DNA of 64,000 nt, from NCBI GenBank assembly GCA_013299105.1, contig JAAFJY010000016.1, positions 62,001 through 126,000 on the forward strand, given 5' to 3'. The notes below the pieces were generated by a model that had not been told where the DNA came from, made no database searches, and saw only the letters and a program-made list of their open reading frames with translations. How positions within the stretch are numbered: position 1 is the first letter of the stretch; each line of letters starts with the position of its first letter. Positions 40,875 to 49,766 of this stretch are shown here, one piece after another. This DNA comes from Chitinophagales bacterium. Its GTDB lineage: Bacteria > Bacteroidota > Bacteroidia > Chitinophagales > Saprospiraceae. Position numbers and translations under genes: made by a program.

Positions 40875-42197
40875 TTACAAATCGGCTTTCCAGGCATCGC
40901 GGTCTTGCGACATCGACCAAACGGCTCCACTGTTTTCGAGGCTATTGAACATCGGCAGCCATTCTTGCGGGCCTTGTGACAGACTCAGGATTTCGTAGCG
41001 ACGCAGCTTCAAGATCGGCTCCAAGGGGTTGATCAGTACCGGGCAAGCCTCTACGCAGGCATTACAAGTGGTGCAGGCATGTATTTCTTCGGCAGCGATG
41101 TAGTCGAACAAGCTGCGGCCATCGTCAAAATTACTTGCACTCAAGGGCTGGTTTTTGTCCTTGGCAAAATCGGCGTTCCCGCTGTCCAGTTTTTTGCCAA
41201 TTTCATCGGCGCGGTCGCGGATGTCCATCACGATTTTGCGGGGCGAGAGTTTTTTGCCCGTCAGGTTGGCAGGGCATACGGCGGTACAGCGGCCACATTC
41301 GGTACAACTGTAAGCGTCGAGGACGTTTTTCCAAGAAAGCGAGGGCACATCATTGGCCCCAAATTCCAGGTTTTCGGCATTGACCGCATCAGTGCTCTCC
41401 ACTGGTATGCCGAACATGGACTTGACTTCGTTCATGATTTCAGGCATGTTTTCCATCTCGCCACGCGACTTGAGGCTGGCAAAGTAGGTGTTGGGGAAAG
41501 CGAAAATGATGTGTAAGTGCTTGGAAAATGGCAAGTAATTCAAAAAAGCAAAGACCACCAGGATATGGCCCCACCACCCTACTCTTTCGAGTAAATGCAA
41601 AGTTGACTCCCCGGTTCCTTCCCAGATCGGCGACAAAAACTGGCTAACCGCAAATCCATATTTGTTGTCGTGCAGGTGCATGTCGCTGCTGTTCATCAAG
41701 AAAATGAAGAAAATCAGAAAGATTTCGAGCACCAAAATGAGGTTTGCGTCTTTGCTGGGCCAGCCTTTCATTTCGGGCTTGTGAAAACGACTCAAGCGCA
41801 TGATGTTGCGGCGGACCAAAAAAGCGATGGTCGCTACCAAGGCCAAAACGCTCAGCACCTCAATAAAACTGATGATGAAGGAGTAAAAGCCCCCCAAAGG
41901 TGCATAAAAAAAGCGATGGGTACCAAAAATACCATCCACCAATATTTCGATCAACTCGACTTGGGTGATCACAAAAGCCACATAAATGAACAGGTGCAAA
42001 ACCGCCGGAATCCAACGCTTGAACATTTTCTGTTGCCCCAAAGCAATCAGGAACACGTTGCCCCAGCGTTGGCGGGTATCGCCTTCGATGGCCAGTTCTT
42101 TGCCCAGCAGAATGTTGCGGCGAATTTTTAGAAATTCCCGTCCGGCAAAAACAAAACTACCAACGGCAATCAAAGTAAAAATGATGGATGAAATCAT
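40875..42197 (-). CDS. Membrane-bound [4Fe-4S] oxidoreductase, heterodisulfide reductase-related
   Basis: 440 aa from ATG 42197 (MISSIIFTLIAVGSFVFAG). The first 260 residues contain five to six membrane segments with conserved His (HLFIYVAFVITQVEL; WWGHILVVFAFLNYLP), like a NarI-type cytochrome b domain. Two [4Fe-4S] motifs follow: SCTECGRCTAVCP and ACTTCNACVEACPV. This is the electron-transfer partner of the CCG protein downstream. The upstream ORF extension to 42368 runs into repeat A and is not used; a good promoter lies 29-60 bases before 42197. Confidence 0.85.
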   Translation of the reverse strand: MISSIIFTLIAVGSFVFAGREFLKIRRNILLGKELAIEGDTRQRWGNVFLIALGQQKMFKRWIPAVLHLFIYVAFVITQVELIEILVDGIFGTHRFFYAPLGGFYSFIISFIEVLSVLALVATIAFLVRRNIMRLSRFHKPEMKGWPSKDANLILVLEIFLIFFIFLMNSSDMHLHDNKYGFAVSQFLSPIWEGTGESTLHLLERVGWWGHILVVFAFLNYLPFSKHLHIIFAFPNTYFASLKSRGEMENMPEIMNEVKSMFGIPVESTDAVNAENLEFGANDVPSLSWKNVLDAYSCTECGRCTAVCPANLTGKKLSPRKIVMDIRDRADEIGKKLDSGNADFAKDKNQPLSASNFDDGRSLFDYIAAEEIHACTTCNACVEACPVLINPLEPILKLRRYEILSLSQGPQEWLPMFNSLENSGAVWSMSQDRDAWKADL

Positions 42198-42225
42198 TCC
42201 TGATGAGTTGAAAAGCGAATTTTCG

Positions 42226-42257
42226 CTAAAGTACGGTTTGTGTAAATTTTGCACAAA
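42226..42257 (-). promoter_or_regulatory. Housekeeping promoter of the Fe-S oxidoreductase operon
   Basis: Minus-strand TTTG (42254-42257), 20 bases, then TACTTTAG (42226-42233), one mismatch to TAnnTTTG. The leader to the ATG at 42197 would be about 20-25 bases. Confidence 0.5.
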
Positions 42258-42309
42258 CTCTAGGGTAAAAAAACGGGAAACTAAAGCATAATTTAGATTG
42301 CTTCTTAAA

Positions 42310-42472
42310 AGAGCACGTTTAAATATTGGAGGCTTAGGCAGAAAACGAGGCGAATTTTGACTAATCAAGGCAGGAAAAGCGGAGTTATGCAGCGCATAAT
42401 GAGCATTTTCCTAACGATGAGTAGGCGAAATTAGGCTGTTTTATGACAAGCAAATAATTTTAAACATGCTCA
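42310..42472 (-). repeat. Dispersed repeat family A, copy 2
   Basis: About 163 bases. Read on the minus strand it begins GAGCATGTTTAAA and ends with the complement of GAGCACGTTTAAA, giving terminal inverted repeats matching at 12 of 13 bases. AAAA flanks both ends and could be a target duplication, though the flanks are low complexity. It aligns with 4567-4752 and 55104-55210. Confidence 0.78.
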
Positions 42473-42517
42473 AAAGATTTCCAAAAACTCCCTATTTTGT
42501 CGCAAAAATCAGCAAGC

Positions 42518-43015
42518 ATGTCCTTAAAAATCCTGAATCATCGGCAAATCGAGCAAAAAGTGCAGCGCCTGGCCATCCAGATTTTGGAGGACAACCTGGA
42601 GGAAACGCAACTTATCATTGCTGGAATAAACCAAAGGGGCATGGCTCTGGCGAAAATGTTGGTGGAGCGCTTGCAAAAACTGAGCACTAAACCCATCCAA
42701 CTCACCCAAATCAAACTCAATCCTGCCGCCCCCTTGCAAGACGGCATCGCTCTGGATATGCCCATTGAGCAACTCAAAGACCAGGTGGTGATTGTCGTAG
42801 ATGACGTTGCCAACACGGGCCGTACCCTGTTTTACGCCTGCAAACCCATCTTGGAGACCGTCCCCAAGAAGCTGGAAGCAGCAGTGTTGGTGGACCGCAC
42901 CCACAAGTCCTTCCCGATCAGCGTAAATTATGTAGGGCTTTCCCTGGCTACAACTTTAGCAGAAAACATCGAAGTGGAAATGGGCCAGGAAGAAATGGCC
43001 GCCTACCTCATTTAA
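42518..43015 (+). CDS. PyrR-like phosphoribosyltransferase
   Basis: 165 aa from ATG 42518 (MSLKILNHRQIEQKVQRLA). The PRPP loop VVIVVDDVANTGRTLFYA and the preceding LIIAGINQRGMALA mark a type I phosphoribosyltransferase. LVDRTHKSFPISVNYVGLSLATT is the block seen in PyrR (LVDRgHRelPI..dYvG). PyrR homologues bind pyr mRNA and/or make UMP. Here the context (between an Fe-S operon and a nuclease) gives no pathway. Whether it regulates pyrimidine genes or only transfers phosphoribose is open. Confidence 0.8.
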   Translation: MSLKILNHRQIEQKVQRLAIQILEDNLEETQLIIAGINQRGMALAKMLVERLQKLSTKPIQLTQIKLNPAAPLQDGIALDMPIEQLKDQVVIVVDDVANTGRTLFYACKPILETVPKKLEAAVLVDRTHKSFPISVNYVGLSLATTLAENIEVEMGQEEMAAYLI

Positions 43016-43025
43016 AGCCCTTCTT

Positions 43026-43057
43026 TTCAACATTTCAACCCTTCAACTTTTCAACCT
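43026..43057 (-). repeat. TTCAACNN minisatellite behind the nuclease gene
   Basis: Four units: TTCAACAT, TTCAACCC, TTCAACTT, TTCAACCT, ending 2 bases before the complement of the nuclease stop codon (43060-43062). Confidence 0.8.
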
Positions 43058-43059
43058 CG

Positions 43060-43971
43060 CTAAGGCTCCTTGTTCCACTTATTGACCCTCAATTCAAAGC
43101 GTTTTTTGCTGAAGGGCCAAAGGTCAAGATTGTACTTGCTTTCTATTGCTTTTTCCAGTTCATTGCTCATCAGCTCTGGAAAGAAGTTGATGCCAGTCAT
43201 TTTTTCCACCTCGTCAATCGACTTTGCGTACTTGAACAAAGGCTCGTAGCTCACTTCATTGGGGATCACAAAAGCGATGCCCTTCATTTCGGGCTCTGAA
43301 ATGTCCAGCAACACCTTATAATAGGCGGTTGGAATGGTCACTTCGTTTTTGCCAATGCTGCCTTTTCCGCCTTTTTCCAGAATTGGGCCAGTTACGATGT
43401 ACAGTTTTTTGAACTTGCGTGCCCAATCGCGGGTCAATTCTTCGAGTTCTTTCCAGACTCCCTTGTTGAAATCACGGGCTTGGGGGCTGATGTTGCTCAT
43501 GTAAAAAGTCTCGTTCAGCGCTTTTTCATCAAACGACATGTCGGCAGCGGGCACCAGATGGCCACGGTCATAGCCACTGCCCCGGTAATCGTACCAGGAT
43601 GCCGAACCCGTTTTCACCAGAGGATCATCTTCAAAACGGTCTGGCCTTTCGAATTTGTTTTCGTTAAGGCGTTCGCGGGTAAGCACGTAAGCCACCCAAT
43701 CTGCTTGTTCGTGCAGCTCGTTGTAGCCCAGGCTAAAGTACTTGTGTTGCACCACTTGGCGGCTTTTGGATCGAGGCAAGTAATATTCCTTGTCGTCCAC
43801 GCGGTCAACCGGGGTTACTTGTTCCTCTGCTTCCGGCATTTGGATTTTCATGCCTGCAAACTGGTTGTAAACAGCAATCAAGCCGCACAAAATGGCAGCA
43901 AAAAGCCCTACCCTGACCAATGAGCCCCCTTTTTTGCCTTGGTAATCGTGGTTGCGACGAAATTTAGCCAT
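43060..43971 (-). CDS. DNA/RNA non-specific endonuclease (NucA type), membrane-anchored or secreted
   Basis: 303 aa from ATG 43971 (MAKFRRNHDYQGKKGGSLVR). A basic N-terminus precedes one membrane segment (about 20-38, VRVGLFAAILCGLIAVYNQF). The nuclease domain (about 85-300) has the family motif YDRGHLVPAADM with catalytic His138 and the Asn-containing block MSNISPQARDFNKGVWKELE. These enzymes are Mg-dependent and cut DNA and RNA; this one would act outside the cytoplasm, probably in nucleic-acid scavenging. ORF sequence upstream of 43971 is open but unlikely coding. Confidence 0.88.
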   Translation of the reverse strand: MAKFRRNHDYQGKKGGSLVRVGLFAAILCGLIAVYNQFAGMKIQMPEAEEQVTPVDRVDDKEYYLPRSKSRQVVQHKYFSLGYNELHEQADWVAYVLTRERLNENKFERPDRFEDDPLVKTGSASWYDYRGSGYDRGHLVPAADMSFDEKALNETFYMSNISPQARDFNKGVWKELEELTRDWARKFKKLYIVTGPILEKGGKGSIGKNEVTIPTAYYKVLLDISEPEMKGIAFVIPNEVSYEPLFKYAKSIDEVEKMTGINFFPELMSNELEKAIESKYNLDLWPFSKKRFELRVNKWNKEP

Positions 43972-44238
43972 GCGAATCGTTTTGCGGGTGAATTTCGGGT
44001 GAAGCTTTGAGTTTTTTGCAATATTGGCGCGTTTATTTTTACAAAATGTTTGGTTTTCATTAATTTCAGCGAATTCTTGTTTGTGAAATGCTATTTTCGC
44101 TGATGTCCGAAACTGGTCATTTCTGTTCAAAAGTGGGCAAAGTACTTGCATTGCGTTTCCCACAATAATTTAAAAATCAATAAATTATCCTTTTTGGCAC
44201 AGCATTTGCACCTCTGATCACAACTTTTTCGCTCCAAA

Positions 44239-46650
44239 ATGTGCTGCATGTTTTACCATCAATTACTATTCGCTTACCGGAACATTTTGAAAAACCGGAT
44301 TTCCTCCCTGGTCAACATCGGCGGCCTTGCCCTCGGTATCTCCATCGCGATCCTGATTGGCTTATGGATTTGGGACGAGCTGAGTTACAATAAGTACCAC
44401 CAGCACTACGACGACATTGCCCAAGTGTGGAGTATCCGCAGCGAAAATGGCAAGCTCAGCAGTGCCAATGCCTTGCCCTATCCTTTGAAAGAAGCGGTAG
44501 CAACGCAATACGGGCAACATTTTCAAAAGGTGTTGCGGGCATATTGGGTAGATGATTTCATCCTTTCGCAAGGAGATCAAAAAATCAAAAGCAAAGGGGA
44601 GTTCATTGAGCATGGCGTTATTGAAATGTTATCTTTGAAAATGCTCCAGGGGAACCACTCCTCGCTCAAAGACTTGCATTCGATCATCCTGTCAGCTTCA
44701 ACGGCCAAAGCCCTGTTTGGCGACCGCGACCCCATGGGCGAAACCATAAAAATCGACAACCACATGGACGCCGTAGTCAGCGGCATTTACGAGGACATAC
44801 CAGACAACAACCGCTTTGGCGAAGTCAAGTTTTTCTCCAATTTCGAGCTTTTTGCCTCCTCCAATGAATGGGTACAAGGGGTAAAAAACGATTGGAACGA
44901 CTACTCCTTCAACTTGTATGTGCAAATCCGACCTGAAGCTGAAATGGAAAAAGTCGATGCCCTGCTGGCAAATTTTTACCGCAAAAACGGAGCGAATCTA
45001 TTGGGTAAGCAGGCCGCAAAAAGCAAACCCTCCCTGAAACTGGTGCCGATGAAAACTTGGCGTTTGTACGGTGAAATGGTCAATGGCAAACCATCAGCTG
45101 GCCGGGTTACTTATGTATATCTGTTTGCTTACATTGGCTTGTTTGTGCTGCTCTTGGCTTGTATCAACTTCGTCAATTTAAGCACTGCCCGCAGTGTAAA
45201 ACGGGCCAAAGGCGTAGGCATTCTCAAAGCGATTGGGGTTTCGAGAATGAATCTTATTTTTCAGTTTTTGAGCGAATCTTTCCTGATTGTAGCTTTGGCT
45301 TTTGGGGTGTCTTTTGTTTTTATAGCCTTACTTTTGCCCTCTTTTAATCATTTGGTGGACAAAAAATTACATTTACCATTTGAACAAACCCTATTTTGGG
45401 CCATGTTGGTAGGATTTTGGGCATTCACTGGTTTATTGGCAGGTCTATATCCGGCATTTTACCTTTCCGCTTTCCAACCCACAAAAGTGCTCAAAGGGAC
45501 CATTCGCAGCGGGCGATTTGCGGCTCTACCCCGCCAGGTTTTGGTCTCAGTGCAATTCACCGTTTCTGTTTTGTTGATGATCGGCACAGTAGTGGTCTAC
45601 CAACAAATCCAACATGCCCGCAACCGCCCCATCGGCTATGATCCTCAAAAATTGATTACGGTGTCGATGAACGACCCAGGGTATTTCAAAAAATTTGAGA
45701 CCATTCGTGCGCAATTGAAAGCCACCGAAGTGGTCAAGGAAGTGGCCTGTTCTTCCAGCCCCATGACTGGCATCTGGGACAATACCGATGGTTGGTCCTG
45801 GAAAGGCAAAGATCCGGCCACTTCCTCCGTTTTTGCTTTCAACTATGTTTCCAATGGTTTTAGCAAAACAGCTGGTTTTGAATTTAGCAAAGGCCGGGAT
45901 TTTTCTAACCATACCGTGATTGATTCCAATTCGGTCATCATCAATGAGGCAGCGGTCAAATTCATGCAACTCGAAAACCCGATCGGTGAACAGTTGCGCC
46001 ACGAAAGAGATGGACTCAGCCTCAACATCATCGGGGTAGTCAAAGACCAGATCAGTGAATCGCCTTATGATCCCGTCAGGCCAATGGTCTATTGGTTGAG
46101 CGAAAATTACATTTCGCACCTGCACATCAAGATCAAACCCGAAGCTGGGGCAAGTGATGCGCTGAAAAAAATAGAAAAAGCGCTGAAAAAAGTTGCTCCC
46201 ACGATGCTTTTTGATTACCGTTTTATCGACAGCGAGTACGGAGCCAAATTCAGTCAGGAACAACGCATTGGTGAGTTGGCGGGTTTTTGTGGCCTGATGG
46301 CCATCTTGATTTCTTGCTTGGGGCTCTTTGGCCTGGCTTCTTTTGTAGCGGAGCAACGCACCAAAGAAATTGGCATTCGCAAGGTGTTGGGGGCTAATCT
46401 TACCCAACTTTGGGCTTTGATGTCCAGAGATTTCTTGTTGCCCGTTTTGATTTCTTGCTTTTTGGCCATCCCGATTGCCAATCACTACTTGCAAAACTGG
46501 CTGGAAAGCTACACTTACCGGGTCGAGCTCAGTTGGGTCGTTTTCGCAATTGTTGGATTGGGAGCCTTAACCATCACCATGCTGACTGTGAGTTACCAGG
46601 CCATCAAAACTGCCCTGCTCAACCCAAGCAAGACTTTAAAAAGCGAGTAA
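44239..46650 (+). CDS. FtsX/MacB-type ABC transporter permease, large fused form
   Basis: 803 aa (ATG 44239 or 44248). N-terminal membrane segment (about 22-45, LVNIGGLALGISIAILIGLWIW), a periplasmic MacB-like domain (about 50-270), three membrane segments (about 290-410), a fourth near 430-450 followed by a second periplasmic domain, and three C-terminal segments. The FtsX signatures NFVNLSTARSVKRAKGVGILKAIG and AEQRTKEIGIRKVLGANLTQL both occur, so two FtsX cores are present. Proteins of this size are abundant in Bacteroidota and act with a LolD/MacB-type ATPase; none is next to it. It is tandem with a paralogue 35 bases downstream. Confidence 0.87.
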   Translation: MCCMFYHQLLFAYRNILKNRISSLVNIGGLALGISIAILIGLWIWDELSYNKYHQHYDDIAQVWSIRSENGKLSSANALPYPLKEAVATQYGQHFQKVLRAYWVDDFILSQGDQKIKSKGEFIEHGVIEMLSLKMLQGNHSSLKDLHSIILSASTAKALFGDRDPMGETIKIDNHMDAVVSGIYEDIPDNNRFGEVKFFSNFELFASSNEWVQGVKNDWNDYSFNLYVQIRPEAEMEKVDALLANFYRKNGANLLGKQAAKSKPSLKLVPMKTWRLYGEMVNGKPSAGRVTYVYLFAYIGLFVLLLACINFVNLSTARSVKRAKGVGILKAIGVSRMNLIFQFLSESFLIVALAFGVSFVFIALLLPSFNHLVDKKLHLPFEQTLFWAMLVGFWAFTGLLAGLYPAFYLSAFQPTKVLKGTIRSGRFAALPRQVLVSVQFTVSVLLMIGTVVVYQQIQHARNRPIGYDPQKLITVSMNDPGYFKKFETIRAQLKATEVVKEVACSSSPMTGIWDNTDGWSWKGKDPATSSVFAFNYVSNGFSKTAGFEFSKGRDFSNHTVIDSNSVIINEAAVKFMQLENPIGEQLRHERDGLSLNIIGVVKDQISESPYDPVRPMVYWLSENYISHLHIKIKPEAGASDALKKIEKALKKVAPTMLFDYRFIDSEYGAKFSQEQRIGELAGFCGLMAILISCLGLFGLASFVAEQRTKEIGIRKVLGANLTQLWALMSRDFLLPVLISCFLAIPIANHYLQNWLESYTYRVELSWVVFAIVGLGALTITMLTVSYQAIKTALLNPSKTLKSE

Positions 46651-46685
46651 AAGACTTTCACCATCAGCCAATAAAATCTCCACCA

Positions 46686-49067
46686 ATGTTCATCAAAAAC
46701 CTCTCCATTGCCCTGCGGAAATTACAAAAACAGCGCGATTATGCCATTCTCAACGTCTTGGGCCTGAGCCTGAGCATTGGTTCTTGTTTGCTGATTTTCC
46801 TGTTTTTGCATCACCATTTGAGTTTTGAACGCCAGCACCACAAGGCCGATCGCATCGTTAGAGTGATGATGGACATTAAAACGGATCAGGTCATGCCATT
46901 CACGGGTGTGCCGATGCCGATGCCCCAGGCATTGCGCGATGAATGCCCAGCAGTAGAGCAATGCGCAGCCCTGATGGATGATGGAGAAGCTTTGATCAGA
47001 ATTGCCAATGAAAATGGTGAAACAAGTAAATTCAAAGAAAAAGAAGGCACGTTTACTTGGGCCGAACCCGGCTATTTTAAAATAGTTGATTTGCCTCTGA
47101 TCAGGGGAAATTTGAGCGCGCTCAAAGAACCTGGCACCGTTTTTATCACCAAAAAACTAGCGGAAAAATACTTTGGGCAAAATGATGCTTTGGGGCAAAA
47201 CATCAGGCTCAATAATGAAGTTGATTTCCGAGTAGTGGGTGTTTTAAAAAACTTACCCTCACATACCGACTATCCTTTTGAATTGTATGGCTCATTCGCG
47301 ACCTTGGAAACTCTTCCAGGCCAAAAAGAGCAAATGAAAAGCTGGGCAGGAGCAAGGGGGGGCTATTACTGCTTCGCATTGCTAAAGTCGGGTTACTCGC
47401 TTGCTGATCTGAACAAAAGTTTGATCACCATGCGCAAAACCCATCCGCACCCTGAATATAAAAATTTATTCCAATACAAAGCGAAATCATTGCTAGGTTT
47501 GCATTACGACAAAGACTATGGTTCAGGTATGAACAAAAGTTATTTGTGGGCATTGGGGTTGATCGCTTTGTTTCTTTTGCTGACCGCTTGTGTTAATTTC
47601 ATCAACATGGCTACCGCGCTGGCCAGTACGAGAGTGCGCGAAGTCGGCGTGCGCAAATCGCTGGGCAGCACCAAGGGGCAATTGTTTTGGCAATTCATGA
47701 GCGAAACGGGAATCATCGTTGGCATGGCCATGATTTTAGGCTTTGGAATGGCTAACCTTGGCTTGCCTTTTCTGAACGAGTGGTTGTCCGAAGACTTGAG
47801 TTTTGGCAATGGTTTGTGGCTCAATTTGCTCTTATTCAGCACCGCTCTTGGCATTGGTTTAACTTTTTTGGCGGGTTTTTACCCTGGTTGGATTCAGTCC
47901 CGTTTCAATCCAGTTTTGGCCATGAAAGGAGCTACCAATGAAGTACAAAATGGCTTTTCTTTACGCAAGATTTTGGTAACTTCTCAATTCATCATTTCCC
48001 AAGTACTCATCATTGGGGCCGCTGTAGTAACTGCCCAAATGAACTACGCCAGCAAAGTAGACTGGGGCTACCGACCCGGGGTGATCGTAAATGTGCAAGT
48101 TCCTGAGACTGAAAAGTCAAGCACTTTAAAGGCCGAATTCCAAAAAATCAGTGGAGTGCTGAATGTTTCACGTTGTTACCAGAGCCCCGCGTCAAACAAC
48201 AACAATTTTGCTGGCATTCAATTTGCCAATCGTCCGGAGCCAGAAAAATGGTTTATCAGCGACAAATCTGCCGATGAAAATTACCTCGAAACTTTTGGCC
48301 TAAGTTTGGTGGCCGGGCGCAACTTGCGAGCCGCCGACACCATCCGCGAATATGTAGTCAACGAAGCAATGGCAAGGAGTCTCAATCTGGCCAAGCCCGA
48401 AGACCTGCTCGGCAAAGAACTCAAGATAAATGGAAAATCAGCCCCCATCGTAGGCGTTGTAAAAGACTACCACAACCTAGGTCTGAGCCAGGCCATCATG
48501 CCCATTGCAATCAGTACCAACTCGGAAGCATATCAAACTTGTGCCGTCCGCCTGGCCCAAGGTGATCCTAAAACGACCTTGGCGCAGATTCGACAAGTTT
48601 GGGAAAAACAATTCCCAAACTACTACTTCGAAATGAAATTTGTAGATGAAAGCATCCAAGAATTCATGGAAACTGAAACCATGATCCTGCGGCTGGTGCG
48701 CACCTTTGCGGGCATTGCCATTTTCATTGGCTGTTTGGGTTTGTATGGCCTTGCTGCATTCATGGTCAACCGCAAGCGCAAAGAAGTGGGCATTCGCAAA
48801 ACCCTGGGCTCAAGTATCAGCGGTATTTTATGGTTGTTTGGCAAAGAATACATCCGATTGGTGAGCATTGCCTTCGTACTCGCAGCGCCCTGTGCCTGGT
48901 GGGTGATGAACCAATGGTTGCAAGACTACCAGTATCGGATCAAGATCGGTTGGGGTATTTTCCTGATTTCGTTGGGGCTTAGTGCAATGATTGCGGTACT
49001 TACCGTCGGCTATCAAAGCATCAAAGCAGCACTGGCCAATCCAGTCAAAGCTTTGCGGAGCGAGTGA
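46686..49067 (+). CDS. FtsX/MacB-type ABC transporter permease, second paralogue
   Basis: 793 aa from ATG 46686 (MFIKNLSIALRKLQKQRDY). The layout is the same as in the preceding gene: first membrane segment (about 20-42), periplasmic domain, NFINMATALASTRVREVGVRKSLG with three segments, a second periplasmic domain, and NRKRKEVGIRKTLGSSISGILWL near the C-terminus. The two proteins share architecture and probably form a heterodimer or arose by tandem duplication. The role could be export or lipoprotein/mechanotransmission-type work; the substrate is unknown. A strong terminator follows. The longer ORF from 46410 overlaps the upstream gene and is not used. Confidence 0.87.
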   Translation: MFIKNLSIALRKLQKQRDYAILNVLGLSLSIGSCLLIFLFLHHHLSFERQHHKADRIVRVMMDIKTDQVMPFTGVPMPMPQALRDECPAVEQCAALMDDGEALIRIANENGETSKFKEKEGTFTWAEPGYFKIVDLPLIRGNLSALKEPGTVFITKKLAEKYFGQNDALGQNIRLNNEVDFRVVGVLKNLPSHTDYPFELYGSFATLETLPGQKEQMKSWAGARGGYYCFALLKSGYSLADLNKSLITMRKTHPHPEYKNLFQYKAKSLLGLHYDKDYGSGMNKSYLWALGLIALFLLLTACVNFINMATALASTRVREVGVRKSLGSTKGQLFWQFMSETGIIVGMAMILGFGMANLGLPFLNEWLSEDLSFGNGLWLNLLLFSTALGIGLTFLAGFYPGWIQSRFNPVLAMKGATNEVQNGFSLRKILVTSQFIISQVLIIGAAVVTAQMNYASKVDWGYRPGVIVNVQVPETEKSSTLKAEFQKISGVLNVSRCYQSPASNNNNFAGIQFANRPEPEKWFISDKSADENYLETFGLSLVAGRNLRAADTIREYVVNEAMARSLNLAKPEDLLGKELKINGKSAPIVGVVKDYHNLGLSQAIMPIAISTNSEAYQTCAVRLAQGDPKTTLAQIRQVWEKQFPNYYFEMKFVDESIQEFMETETMILRLVRTFAGIAIFIGCLGLYGLAAFMVNRKRKEVGIRKTLGSSISGILWLFGKEYIRLVSIAFVLAAPCAWWVMNQWLQDYQYRIKIGWGIFLISLGLSAMIAVLTVGYQSIKAALANPVKALRSE

Positions 49068-49089
49068 AGCGATCTTACATCTTCAATGC

Positions 49090-49121
49090 AAAAAGGGCCA
49101 ACATCACTGCTGGCCCTTTTT
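49090..49121. terminator. Bidirectional terminator after the FtsX pair
   Basis: AAAAAGGGCCA and TGGCCCTTTTT form an 11-base-pair stem around a 10-base loop. T-tracts on both strands serve the FtsX operon and the convergent heptad-repeat gene. Confidence 0.9.
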
Positions 49122-49140
49122 ACTTTGAAAGCACTATTGC

Positions 49141-49542
49141 TTAGTTCCTGCGATCACGACGATTCTCAGCACGGTCGCGCACGTTTTCGCGGCGATCACG
49201 GCCATTTTCTGCACGGTCGCGGCGGTTTTCAGCACGGTCACGCACGTCCTCGCGGCGGTCGCGGCCATCTTCGCGGCGGTCGCGTACATCTTCGGCTTTG
49301 TCTCTCCAGCCGCCATCGTGTTGGGCATCGCGCACGTCTTCGCGTTGGTCGCGACGGTCTTCGGCGCGGTCAACTTTGTTTTCAGCGCGGTCGCGTACAT
49401 TTTCGCGGCGATCACGGCCATTTTCAGCGCGGTCGCGGCGGTTTTCGGCACGGTCGCGCACATCTTCACGGCGGTCAGCAGATTGGGCATTGACGATTAC
49501 TGCGATGCAGAGGCAGATCAAGGACAACAATAACTTTTTCAT
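49141..49542 (-). CDS. Secreted heptad-repeat protein rich in Arg, Asp and Glu
   Basis: 133 aa. A signal peptide (MKKLLLSLICLCIAVIVNAQ) is followed by about 15 consecutive 7-residue units of the form RDRxEnx: for example RDRAENR, RDRAENG, RDRRENV, RDRREDV. The register is interrupted once in the middle (DAQHDGGWRDKAEDV). The composition suggests a highly charged single alpha helix or coiled coil in the periplasm or outside. Several heptads are identical at DNA level, so a 21-base repeat underlies it. No family or function can be assigned; the coding call rests on the signal peptide, the start and the strict 7-residue period. Confidence 0.72.
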   Translation of the reverse strand: MKKLLLSLICLCIAVIVNAQSADRREDVRDRAENRRDRAENGRDRRENVRDRAENKVDRAEDRRDQREDVRDAQHDGGWRDKAEDVRDRREDGRDRREDVRDRAENRRDRAENGRDRRENVRDRAENRRDRRN

Positions 49543-49739
49543 GTCTTTTGGATTGAGGTTTTTTGAAAATTATGCGGGATTGTGTTTTCCCTTTCATACC
49601 TCAAAAATACAGGCAAGTCCGCCTTGTACTCATGGAACCTAGGGGTGATTTAAAAAAGTTGTTGTTAAAGTTTTGTGAAGGAAATTTGAGTTGACTCGCA
49701 AGTTGACACATGCTCCCAATTTATGACCAAGGTCTACTT

Positions 49740-49763
49740 CTCAACCTCTCAGCTCCTCAACCA
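49740..49763 (-). repeat. Diverged 8-base-period array behind the YgiC-like gene
   Basis: CTCAACCT, CTCAGCTC, CTCAACCA: three units of 8 bases, ending 3 bases before the complement of the stop codon (49767-49769). The position and period match the four TTCAACNN arrays, and the sequence is a diverged form. Confidence 0.5.
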
Positions 49764-49766
49764 AGC

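Larger units (their letters stand above)
42198..42517. other. Divergent intergenic region with repeat A copy 2
   Basis: 320 bases between the Fe-S operon (minus) and the phosphoribosyltransferase (plus). It holds the Fe-S operon promoter (42226-42257) and repeat A (42310-42472). About 45 bases remain for the phosphoribosyltransferase promoter, which I cannot identify. Confidence 0.55.

Noticed and set aside
45547-46494. Long antisense ORF (315 codons) inside the first FtsX-type permease
   Set aside because: It is fully covered by a strongly supported permease gene on the other strand, and the peptide has no signal, domain or realistic composition.
46410-46685. Upstream extension of the second FtsX-type gene
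   Set aside because: It would overlap the end of the first permease in another frame; the permease N-terminus is clear at 46686.
49298-49533. Plus-strand ORFs opposite the heptad-repeat gene
   Set aside because: The 21-base repeat keeps several frames open on both strands; only the minus-strand frame has a signal peptide and proper start.
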